Origin: Holophaga sp.
GTDB lineage: Bacteria; Acidobacteriota; Holophagae; Holophagales; Holophagaceae
Direction: 5' to 3'
NCBI GenBank assembly: GCA_030691225.1
Contig: JAUYES010000451.1
Coordinates: 1-5,493, forward strand
DNA: 5,493 bases
How positions within the stretch are numbered: the first letter of the stretch is position 1; each line of letters starts with the position of its first letter. The notes under the pieces were generated by a model. It was not told the origin of the DNA. It ran no database searches and saw nothing but the letters and a program-made list of their open reading frames with translations. Made by a program: the position numbers and the translations under genes. Below are positions 1 through 5,372 of the stretch, piece by piece.

Positions 1-6
1 GCTTGT

Positions 7-83
7 TGGTCGGGGCGAAAGGATTCGAACCTTCGACCCTCTGCTCCCAAAGCAGATGCGCTACCAGGCTGCGCCACGCCCCG
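7..83 (-). tRNA. tRNA-Pro, anticodon UGG
   Basis: Read on the minus strand, the segment folds into a full cloverleaf. The 7-bp acceptor stem (CGGGGCG with CGCCCCG) opens with C1-G72, the pair usual in bacterial proline tRNA. The D arm is GCGC/GCGC around AGCCTGGTA. The anticodon stem TCTGC/GCAGA encloses the loop TTTGGGA, giving anticodon UGG. The T arm is GAAGG/CCTTT with one G-U pair around TTCGAAT. The discriminator base is A at position 10 and the CCA end is encoded at 9-7. It delivers proline at CCN codons. It starts 18 nt after the stop codon of the exported-protein gene on the same strand, so it may be processed from a longer transcript. No terminator can be seen because the window ends 6 nt beyond it. 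Confidence 0.97.
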
Positions 84-101
84 AAGGTTCTAGTGTAGCG
101 G

Positions 102-1238
102 CTACTTTGGCGCGAGGGAAACGCTGCGTAGGTTTAGGCCGGAACGCTGGAGTTCGAGGATGTTTTGGGCAAGGCCGGTCATGAGGGCGATTTGCAGATC
201 TTCGGGGCTTCGCTTTGTTGCGGTGGGCGGGGGCACGCTCTGGATGGAGTTCGCCTTGCGGCCCTTGCTCCAGTTGAGGTTGAGATCGAAACTGACCTTC
301 TTGTCCTGGCCGTTGAGTTCGCCAGAGACCTGATTGAATCGACCATCACTGCCGTAGCCAAGCTTAAGGAAACCTGGGCCTTCCATGCCTTTGCTCTGGT
401 TTGCAAAATTCACGGAGAGGGGGTGACCCTTGTCATCGTATACAAAATCCATCCGGGTACGAATGCCTTGGCCTTCGTTGGTGTAGTTCATTCGATGAGG
501 CAGGCGGGTGGCTTTATCCACCAAGATTTCGAGGCGACCTCGCTTCCAGAAGCCCATGCTATCGGCAAGGCTCTGCTCTCGTCGCTTTGGGTCGTACGGA
601 GAGGTAGGGGCATTGAAGATCAGAGTTTGAACGGTCTTGCCACCCAGGTTTTCTTCCTTCCCCAAGGTCGCCTTGAAGACGGGGCCATCCACGTAGACCG
701 CCTTGATATCGTTTAGGACGGATCGGAACCAGCCTAGGTAGGAGAGCGGTGCATCACTGGGGGGTGGCTCGACTCGGGTGGTGTAGGCATTTTGAGTTTG
801 ACTGTAGAGAAACCCTCGGTTGCCTACGCGGTACCAGATCACGTTCCCAAAACTACCGGTGGCTTCGGTCTTGAAATCCGCATTAGCAAAATAGGTGCTC
901 TTGATTTGAAGGGTCGCCTTGCCATTCTGCGTAATGCCACCCTTAACTAGGCTCTGCGTGGCCTGGTCGACCTTGGCATTCATGGCGGCAGCCGAAAGCT
1001 GGATGGTGAGGGCGCCTTGGATATCAACGGCATTGAAATCCTGATAGGCCTTGCCAAACCATGCATCGTTGGTGGCATTCAGCACGGATTCAAGCGTCTG
1101 GCGAGTCACCTGGGATTCAGGGCCTTCCTTGACCTTGGTCACAGCGGGCTTGGGTGCAGCTTTTGGGGCTGCCTTGGGAGCGGTCTGCGCCACAAGGCTA
1201 GCAGCGAGAGACAGGGGAAGCAGAACGGCAAATCGCAT
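102..1238 (-). CDS. Exported protein of unknown function, LolA/outer-membrane-lipoprotein-sorting-like
   Basis: The 378-residue product starts with a probable Sec signal peptide: Arg2, a hydrophobic stretch over residues 3-17, and a likely cut near Ala17 or Ala20. A Lys/Ala/Pro-rich linker (about 20-35) built from an APKA repeat follows. The mature part is rich in alternating hydrophobic and polar residues that suggest beta strands. Phrases such as IWYRVGNRGFLYSQ (134-147) and LEILVDKATRLPHRMNY (236-252) resemble the half-barrel LolA/RseB/DUF2092 type of periplasmic protein. That resemblance is by eye only, and the substrate is unknown. The ATG at 1238 was preferred over an in-frame ATG at 1307. 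It is preceded by TAGGAG with a 10-nt gap, it begins directly with the signal peptide, and the longer version would overlap the upstream gene. The gene lies 13 nt after the zinc-ribbon gene, probably in an operon with it. Confidence 0.8.
   Translation of the reverse strand: MRFAVLLPLSLAASLVAQTAPKAAPKAAPKPAVTKVKEGPESQVTRQTLESVLNATNDAWFGKAYQDFNAVDIQGALTIQLSAAAMNAKVDQATQSLVKGGITQNGKATLQIKSTYFANADFKTEATGSFGNVIWYRVGNRGFLYSQTQNAYTTRVEPPPSDAPLSYLGWFRSVLNDIKAVYVDGPVFKATLGKEENLGGKTVQTLIFNAPTSPYDPKRREQSLADSMGFWKRGRLEILVDKATRLPHRMNYTNEGQGIRTRMDFVYDDKGHPLSVNFANQSKGMEGPGFLKLGYGSDGRFNQVSGELNGQDKKVSFDLNLNWSKGRKANSIQSVPPPTATKRSPEDLQIALMTGLAQNILELQRSGLNLRSVSLAPK
1143..1181 (-). repeat. Short Ala-Pro-Lys coding repeat in linker
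   Basis: Codons 20-32 of the exported protein encode an imperfect repeat of the unit APKA just after the predicted signal peptide. This is a typical low-complexity linker between a signal peptide and a folded periplasmic domain. The repeat is short and its copies differ in nucleotide sequence, so it is not an obvious slippage hotspot. Confidence 0.6.
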
Positions 1239-1248
1239 GATCAAAAAT

Positions 1249-1254
1249 CTCCTA
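1249..1254 (-). promoter_or_regulatory. Shine-Dalgarno site overlapping upstream stop codon
   Basis: The minus-strand sequence TAGGAG lies 10 nt before the ATG at 1238. Its TAG is the stop codon of the zinc-ribbon gene. The site decides the start of the exported-protein gene and suggests that ribosomes finishing the first gene help initiate the second. Confidence 0.75.
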
Positions 1255-1653
1255 ACGATGTTTGGTGTGGGGTGAGGCAAGTTTTTGTTCCCGCTTCTGA
1301 GTTGCAAAACAACTTCGGCAAAGCGCGTTGGCGGGATCGGTCGGCGCGAAACCTAGGAATTCAACCGTGCCGCAGGCGACGCAGGTGATTTGCACCAAGA
1401 CTCGGGCCTCACCGCGTTTCCGGGGTGGGCGGGGGGTCTGATTTTTTCGGTAGCACGTGGGGCAATCGAAAAATTTCTCATCGGGCTGCAGCTTGAAGGC
1501 TTTCCCACAGGTGGCGCAGAGTTTTTCGCGAAGGGTGGGCGCCGCCGCATTATCCCGCTTCTGGACCCGAACGGACCCCGGCTCTCCTATATGAACGGGA
1601 GTAGCAGATTTAACCTGGGGAGCCTTGGTCAGGCGGGACTTGGGAAAGGTCAT
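1252..1653 (-). CDS. Small protein with two CxxC...CxxC zinc ribbons
   Basis: The 133-residue product has a basic, probably disordered N-terminal third (1-40) and two four-cysteine modules. The first uses C46-C49 and C64-C67 with 14 residues between the pairs. The second uses C91-C94 and C112-C115 with 17 residues between the pairs. The second matches the layout of the CxxC-x17-CxxC domain, and phrases such as CGTVEF and CRSCF support this. All eight cysteines needed to hold two structural zinc ions are present. Such domains occur in small bacterial proteins of unknown role, some thought to bind nucleic acid; the basic N-terminus and the Lys/Arg-rich segments at 69-84 and 120-133 would suit RNA or DNA binding, but this is inference. 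The start at 1653 has a short GAGG 4 nt upstream. It is probably the first gene of an operon with the exported-protein gene and is divergent from meaB. Confidence 0.8.
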   Translation of the reverse strand: MTFPKSRLTKAPQVKSATPVHIGEPGSVRVQKRDNAAAPTLREKLCATCGKAFKLQPDEKFFDCPTCYRKNQTPRPPRKRGEARVLVQITCVACGTVEFLGFAPTDPANALCRSCFATQKREQKLASPHTKHR

Positions 1654-1733
1654 AAAGCCTCGGGTTGCCTTGAAAGCATCTGGAAAATCTTAGCATCCGA
1701 TGCCCTCCTTGCAGTGCTGGCATTCTGGAAGGC
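1654..1733. promoter_or_regulatory. Divergent intergenic region, zinc-ribbon gene / meaB
   Basis: These 80 bp must hold the start signals for two divergent genes unless transcription comes from further away. No convincing -35/-10 pair was found on either strand. ATGCC at 1700-1704 is inverted as GGCAT at 1719-1723, and GGCAT recurs at 1731-1735 over the meaB start codon. A short direct repeat (GCATCTGGAA at 1676-1685, GCATTCTGGAA at 1720-1730) is also present. Any operator role for these is speculative. Confidence 0.35.
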
Positions 1734-2681
1734 ATGAAATGCGCCCTCGACCTTCTTCAACCTCTGCTCGATGGACGGCCACGCGCCTTGGCCAGGGCCA
1801 TCTCCTGGATGGAGAATGGGCACCCAGAGGCTCGCGAGCTCATGGCTTTGCTTTGGCCCCACATGGGCAATGCCGTGGTGGTTGGGCTCACCGGGGCGCC
1901 CGGAGCCGGCAAATCGACGTTGACAGATCAGTTAGCTCGGATTCTTCGATCCGAAGGCAAGAAGGTCGGCATTCTTGCGGTGGATCCAACCTCTCCCTTC
2001 AGTGGTGGCGCCATACTCGGCGACCGCATTCGGATGAATCATATTTCCGATGACCCCGGTATCTTCATTCGCTCCATGGCCACACGCGGTGCTCTCGGGG
2101 GGTTGGCGCGAGCCACCCAAGACGCCATCGATCTACTAGACGCTGCGGGCTTCGATGTGGTGCTTGTAGAAACGGTGGGCGTGGGGCAAGACGAAGTGGA
2201 TGTCGTCAGCTGCGTCCAGACCTGCATCGTGGTGCTCATCCCTGGCATGGGCGATGACATCCAAGCCATCAAGGCTGGGATCATGGAAGTGGCCGATATT
2301 TTCGTCATCAATAAAGCAGACCGGGATGGCGTGGAAAAGGTTGAGCGCGAAATCGAGGGCATGAAATCACTTGCCGCCACTCGTTCCTGGGACCCACCGG
2401 CCTTGCGCACGGTTGCCGCTCTCGGCGAGGGCATCGGCGAAGTGCTAGGCCAGATTCGGGAACACGGAATATGGCTTCGCGAACACGGAGGCCTGCAAGC
2501 AAAAGCAAAAGAGCGCGCCAAGCTTCGTTTTAATACGCTGCTAGCCGAGGAAGCCTCTCGCCAAGCCAAGGCCAAGGCAGGCCGGGAGCGAATCGAGGGG
2601 CTGATCGCCGCCATCGCCGATCGTCGCCTGGACCCCTACGCCGCCGTAGCCGAAGTAATGCAGGAAAAAAATTCATTCTAA
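1734..2681 (+). CDS. meaB: Methylmalonyl-CoA mutase-associated GTPase MeaB (ArgK/YgfD family)
   Basis: This 315-residue cytoplasmic G3E-type GTPase protects and reloads adenosylcobalamin-dependent acyl-CoA mutases such as methylmalonyl-CoA mutase, gating cofactor delivery by GTP hydrolysis. The family signature is complete. An N-terminal helical part (1-45) contains LLDGRPRALARAISWMEN. The Walker A loop GAPGAGKST is at 54-62. The segment AVDPTSPFSGGAILGDRIRM is at 82-101, FIRSMATRGALGGLA at 111-125, ETVGVGQDEVD at 146-156, PGMGDDIQAIKAGIMEVADI at 170-189, and the guanine-specificity motif NKAD at 193-196. The C-terminus (about 250-315) is helical, as expected for the dimerisation region. Length is normal for the family. 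No mutase subunit lies in the window, so its partner must be encoded elsewhere. The start has no well-spaced Shine-Dalgarno site; GGAAGG sits only 1 nt before the ATG. The N-terminal family match nevertheless supports this start. Confidence 0.96.
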   Translation: MKCALDLLQPLLDGRPRALARAISWMENGHPEARELMALLWPHMGNAVVVGLTGAPGAGKSTLTDQLARILRSEGKKVGILAVDPTSPFSGGAILGDRIRMNHISDDPGIFIRSMATRGALGGLARATQDAIDLLDAAGFDVVLVETVGVGQDEVDVVSCVQTCIVVLIPGMGDDIQAIKAGIMEVADIFVINKADRDGVEKVEREIEGMKSLAATRSWDPPALRTVAALGEGIGEVLGQIREHGIWLREHGGLQAKAKERAKLRFNTLLAEEASRQAKAKAGRERIEGLIAAIADRRLDPYAAVAEVMQEKNSF

Positions 2682-2687
2682 TCGCAA

Positions 2688-2709
2688 TGCATTACCTGCC
2701 GATAATGCA
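2688..2709. repeat. Palindrome between meaB and the PilZ/receiver-like gene
   Basis: TGCATTA at 2688-2694 and TAATGCA at 2703-2709 form a perfect 7-bp inverted repeat around the 8-nt spacer CCTGCCGA. It ends 2 nt before the next start codon. The octamer TAATGCAG also occurs in the last codons of meaB (2656-2663) and at 2703-2710. With no T-run behind it, it does not look like an intrinsic terminator. It may be a protein-binding site or an RNA hairpin over the ribosome-binding region. Confidence 0.45.
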
Positions 2710-2711
2710 GC

Positions 2712-3875
2712 ATGGTCAACCGCACTCATCACTTGGAGGAACCCGATAACATTCGGGCGGTCTTCCAGCGGCTTTGCCGAAATCAGGGGCGAATTCAGGT
2801 GCAATTCGGACTCCGTAAACAGAGTTTTCCTGTAATTGCCGAGGATCCAACCCAGATCAGCGTAGGCATCAGCAGCCTTGAACGGGATCAATGGGGGCTA
2901 AAAACCCAATCCCGCGTCCAATTCAATATCGAAGATCGCGGTCGAAAATTCGAAGCGATCACAGAACTGGAAGCCTTTGAATCGAGGCATGGCCTTGAAT
3001 GCTGCCATTTCGGGATGCCACGGTTACTGAGCTGTCTGGATGAATGGTCACTCGCCGATTTCTCGCCGGATCGACCGCTTCCCTGCACCTATACCTGTAA
3101 TCGCGTGGATATCCGTGACGGGCTAATTATCGCCTTCGGGAATGATGGTGTGCTATTGGCCACTCGAAATCCCAATGGGGCGAAGACGCAATCCCTCAGA
3201 ATCAAATCAGAAACACTGCTCGAGTGCGTGCTGGATCGTGAAACCAAGGTGTTGCTGCCATGCATCGCGGATCACCTTGAAGATGGGTACTCGGGGCTGC
3301 GCTTGCAAGAAAATGCCGACGTCGAAACCATGAAGGTGTACCGCGCATGGCTTAGTGAAAAAATTTGGGCCCAGCAAGAACGGGATAAACAGGAATTCAG
3401 CAAGGAGGGGGTCCGTGCACTGCGCAAGGATGAAATTGCACCCCTTCGCCCCGGCCTACAGGCTCGACTGATCCTGGCACGCGATCCGCTGGTACTTGTA
3501 ATCGCCGAGGGCGACGCCTTTCCAAATCGGATCACCGAATCGCTAGGACGAAAATTCGGAATAGCCGCCCTTGATTACGTTCAGGGCCAAGTCCGGCCAA
3601 CCCTGGCAACGCTCGGAACGGGCGATTGGGGGGCGGTACGGCTCATCCTGGTCCACCAGCGCCTCCGCGTTGGCAGCGGCCTGGAGCTAACGCATCAACT
3701 GGTTGAGAACGAGGCCTGCCCGCTTCCAATTCTCGTGGCCGGGACCGAAGAGGATGTCACCCTTAAACGCAACCGCGCCATCGCCGCCGGTGCCGTGGAT
3801 TTCATCTCTGTGGACCCCTTCCATGTGCTGCGGGTGATGAAGGCCATCGATGACACGCTGAAGATGTTCGCCTAG
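2712..3875 (+). CDS. Probable YcgR/PilZ-like protein with degenerate C-terminal receiver domain
   Basis: The 387-residue cytoplasmic product has no signal peptide or membrane segment. Residues about 15-105 resemble the N-terminal domain of YcgR-type flagellar-brake proteins (RLCRNQGRIQVQF at 20-32, then a beta-rich stretch). Residues about 106-200 would be the PilZ position, but the c-di-GMP-binding RxxxR and DxSxxG motifs are not recognisable. A charged helical linker follows (205-250). Residues about 258-385 look like a response-regulator receiver domain: strand LVLVIAEGD (260-268), LILVHQRLRVGSGLEL (311-326), PILVAGTEED (339-348) and AGAVDFISVDPF (359-370). The phospho-acceptor Asp is His315 and the conserved Lys before Pro-Phe is Asp368, so normal phosphorylation is unlikely. 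The start is uncertain: the ATG at 2712 has no Shine-Dalgarno site, while GGAGGA (2735-2740) lies 10 nt before an in-frame ATT at 2751. The gene follows meaB by 30 nt and may share its transcript. The domain assignments are by eye; the receiver is firmer than the PilZ part. Confidence 0.7.
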   Translation: MVNRTHHLEEPDNIRAVFQRLCRNQGRIQVQFGLRKQSFPVIAEDPTQISVGISSLERDQWGLKTQSRVQFNIEDRGRKFEAITELEAFESRHGLECCHFGMPRLLSCLDEWSLADFSPDRPLPCTYTCNRVDIRDGLIIAFGNDGVLLATRNPNGAKTQSLRIKSETLLECVLDRETKVLLPCIADHLEDGYSGLRLQENADVETMKVYRAWLSEKIWAQQERDKQEFSKEGVRALRKDEIAPLRPGLQARLILARDPLVLVIAEGDAFPNRITESLGRKFGIAALDYVQGQVRPTLATLGTGDWGAVRLILVHQRLRVGSGLELTHQLVENEACPLPILVAGTEEDVTLKRNRAIAAGAVDFISVDPFHVLRVMKAIDDTLKMFA

Positions 3876-3898
3876 GTTGTTTTGCACGATGGTCTAGC
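3876..3898. other. Convergent gene junction without a visible terminator
   Basis: Only 23 bp separate the stop codon of the PilZ/receiver-like gene from that of rlmH on the other strand. There is no hairpin followed by a T-run in either direction, so transcripts may read into each other or end by a Rho-dependent route. Confidence 0.5.
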
Positions 3899-4357
3899 TT
3901 ATTTGTGATACGTCTTGCCCTTAAGGATCGAAAAGGCCCGGTAGAGCTGTTCGAGAAACATGACGCGACTCAAGTCGTGGGGAAAGGTCATGGGTGAAAG
4001 GCTCAAATGCTCGCGAATTTCTGCCTTGAGCCCTGAATCGAAGCCATGGCTAGAGCCTATGGCAAAAGCCAGACTCTCGCCCCGATCCATGCGCGCCCCA
4101 AGCCAAGCCGCGAATTCCTCAGAGCTGCGTCGCGGCCCTTCTGCGCTTAGCAGCACGGGACAACGGATACCCTCGAAACCAACCCGCAATCGCCGGGCTT
4201 CGTCCTGAAGTTGGCGCGCAGGCTCCCCTTTGCCTTCGGCTATTTCCTGAAAGTCCATTCGGGCGAAGGCTTTAAGGAAATCCAGGTAATGGCTCTCCAA
4301 AAGCCGAATGCCTTCCAGCTTTGGCTTTCCTATGGTTATGAGGCGAATGGGATACAC
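3899..4357 (-). CDS. rlmH: 23S rRNA (pseudouridine1915-N3)-methyltransferase RlmH
   Basis: The 152-residue cytoplasmic SPOUT-class enzyme is expected to transfer a methyl group from S-adenosylmethionine to N3 of pseudouridine 1915 in helix 69 of 23S rRNA, acting on assembled ribosomes as a homodimer. Its N-terminus IRLITIGKPK (4-13) is typical. LLSAEGPRRSSEEFAAWL (69-86) corresponds to the family's L-x-x-x-G...S-x-x-F-A segment. FAIGSSHGF (98-106) is the cofactor-binding glycine loop, usually GGPEG or GGADG. LSLSPMTFPHDLSRVMFLEQLYRA (118-141) forms the knot region, and the C-terminus is the characteristic YHK (150-152). Length is close to the 155 residues of E. coli RlmH. The start codon is GTG, with AGGAG only 3 nt upstream. 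The gene stands alone on its strand, converging on the PilZ/receiver-like gene and diverging from the lipoprotein gene. Confidence 0.96.
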   Translation of the reverse strand: MYPIRLITIGKPKLEGIRLLESHYLDFLKAFARMDFQEIAEGKGEPARQLQDEARRLRVGFEGIRCPVLLSAEGPRRSSEEFAAWLGARMDRGESLAFAIGSSHGFDSGLKAEIREHLSLSPMTFPHDLSRVMFLEQLYRAFSILKGKTYHK

Positions 4358-4422
4358 TTTCTCCTAACGGCAGAAACTCAGACTAATCGAGAATGATTAT
4401 GTCTTATCCAACAGGAGGCAGC
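4358..4422. promoter_or_regulatory. Divergent intergenic region, rlmH / lipoprotein gene
   Basis: These 65 bp lie between two divergent starts. The rlmH side carries AGGAG (minus strand, 4361-4365). The lipoprotein side carries AGGAGG (4413-4418). The middle part (about 4375-4408) is AT-richer and is the likeliest place for promoters, but no convincing -35/-10 pair could be assigned. Confidence 0.4.
4413..4418 (+). promoter_or_regulatory. Shine-Dalgarno site fixing the lipoprotein start
   Basis: AGGAGG lies 4 nt before the ATG at 4423. It selects that codon over in-frame ATGs at 4393 and 4399, which would add residues in front of the signal peptide and have no such site. Confidence 0.8.
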
Positions 4423-5226
4423 ATGTCTTTCACCCGCGCATGGATCCCGGCCATTGCCGGAATCGCACTCTTCATCGGCTGCGATAGCAAGCCAGCGGAC
4501 AAGATACCCCTAACGGCTCCCACGGCCATCAAGGAACCCCACGAGGTGCTTAAACACCTTCAATACATGTCCGTTCGCAAGGACATGAAACACACCAGCC
4601 TGATCATTCCCGCCGATCCCGAAATCATTTACGGCTCGGCGTGGTGGTTCAACAAGCATGCGGGTGCACTGGGTATTGCCTATACCGAAGCGGAGATCAG
4701 CACCTTTGGTCTTGAGCCCTTAAATAAGTTGGGCTATGTGGGTACCGCCAGCAGCAAAGAACTGCAAGCAGCCCTCGACCAAGCCTCTGTCGCTGCCCAG
4801 TCTGCACCCAAAAAAGGGAAGGTCGAAGCCCCTGTCCTTCCCGCGAACTTGGCCCAGTATGACAAAGACAAGTTAGACGAACTGCCGGGCATGAAGTTCC
4901 CCGATGGTCGCCCCAATCCCGATTACACGACCGTTAAGGAAAATGCCACCCTGGTGCGCGCAGCCCTGGCTGGTGGTCTGTACCGAGTCATGCGTGGCGT
5001 TCCTGCTGAAGTTTGGCCTGATGTCACCGTCATGGAAGTAAAAATCAACCCGACCAACACCAAGGTGCAGGATGTCTACCTCGGCTACGGTGGCAAAAGC
5101 ATCATGCAGGTGAGCGTCTTCCAGGAAGCTCCCGGCAAAAACTGGACTGTTTCCTACGTCTATTACAAAGTCGGCCTTAAGGCTCTGCAATCCACTGCGG
5201 CCAAGCTCAAGGAACAAGCCAAGTAG
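4423..5226 (+). CDS. Uncharacterised lipoprotein
   Basis: The 267-residue product has a lipoprotein signal: Arg5, a hydrophobic core over residues 7-19 and the lipobox-like end LFIGC with Cys20 as the predicted lipidated residue. Phe at the -3 position is less usual than Leu but tolerable. Residue 21 is Asp, which in E. coli keeps lipoproteins in the inner membrane; whether that rule holds here is unknown. A Lys/Pro/Ala-rich linker (21-38) follows. Residues 40-110 are mixed helical, 115-150 look like a charged low-complexity insert, and 175-250 include strand-like parts (VTVMEVKINP, VQDVYLGYGG, WTVSYVYYKVG). The C-terminus (251-267) is a Lys-rich helix. I recognise no family. The upstream start is rejected because the ATG at 4423 has a strong AGGAGG and begins directly with the signal. 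It lies upstream of the glutamate dehydrogenase gene, but 146 bp and a structured leader separate them. Confidence 0.8.
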   Translation: MSFTRAWIPAIAGIALFIGCDSKPADKIPLTAPTAIKEPHEVLKHLQYMSVRKDMKHTSLIIPADPEIIYGSAWWFNKHAGALGIAYTEAEISTFGLEPLNKLGYVGTASSKELQAALDQASVAAQSAPKKGKVEAPVLPANLAQYDKDKLDELPGMKFPDGRPNPDYTTVKENATLVRAALAGGLYRVMRGVPAEVWPDVTVMEVKINPTNTKVQDVYLGYGGKSIMQVSVFQEAPGKNWTVSYVYYKVGLKALQSTAAKLKEQAK

Positions 5227-5247
5227 TTCCTAGTGCAATTGATCACG

Positions 5248-5335
5248 ACTCAGCGCCAAAGCCTTGCCGCTTGCTGACTCAGCGATAGAGTTATCGCGTC
5301 AGGTGAGAGCCCCTGACTGGCGCCTGAGTGTCAGG
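5248..5335 (+). promoter_or_regulatory. Structured leader candidate upstream of the glutamate dehydrogenase gene
   Basis: The 146 nt between the lipoprotein gene and the last gene contain several pairing segments. ACTCAGCGCCA (5248-5258) pairs with 5318-5329 apart from one bulged C, closing an 11-bp outer stem. Inside it, GCGATA (5282-5287) pairs with TATCGC (5292-5297) around a GAGT loop. GTCAGG (5298-5303) then pairs with CCTGAC (5312-5317) around 8 nt. Competing partners exist: GACTCAGCG occurs twice (5247-5255, 5276-5284) and GTCAGG occurs twice (5298-5303, 5330-5335). This could be a cis-acting RNA or a cluster of operator sites. It matches no riboswitch consensus I know. A weak promoter-like pair (TTGCCG 5264-5269, TAGAGT 5286-5291, 16-nt gap) would place transcription start inside it and argue for a DNA role instead. 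Confidence 0.45.
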
Positions 5336-5359
5336 TCCTATTCCAATCAATCCAACCTC

Positions 5360-5365
5360 AAGGAG
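5360..5365 (+). promoter_or_regulatory. Shine-Dalgarno site of the glutamate dehydrogenase gene
   Basis: AAGGAG lies 7 nt before the ATG at 5373, the best-spaced ribosome-binding site in the window. It lies 24 nt beyond the structured leader candidate and outside its main stems. Confidence 0.85.
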
Positions 5366-5372
5366 TTGTTCA

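Noticed and set aside
165..716. Long plus-strand reading frame opposite the exported-protein gene
   Set aside because: It lies wholly inside a minus-strand gene that has a signal peptide and a good ribosome-binding site. Its own translation shows no recognisable domain and it has no convincing start signal.
1239..1307. N-terminal extension of the exported protein to an ATG at 1307
   Set aside because: It would put 23 polar and basic residues before the signal peptide and overlap the zinc-ribbon gene, while the ATG at 1238 has its own Shine-Dalgarno site.
1424..1450. G-rich run followed by a T-run, resembling a terminator or quadruplex
   Set aside because: It is inside the zinc-ribbon gene and encodes the Pro/Arg/Lys-rich hinge. 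There is no stem beside the T-run, and the G-runs are too irregular for a clear quadruplex claim.
2039..2614. Minus-strand reading frame of 191 codons opposite meaB
   Set aside because: It overlaps a gene with unmistakable MeaB motifs. Its Ser/Ala/Arg-rich, low-complexity translation is typical of an antisense shadow.
5248..5335. Intrinsic terminator of the lipoprotein gene
   Set aside because: The stems are not followed by a T-run and the segment runs on towards a gene in the same direction, so a leader or operator role fits better.
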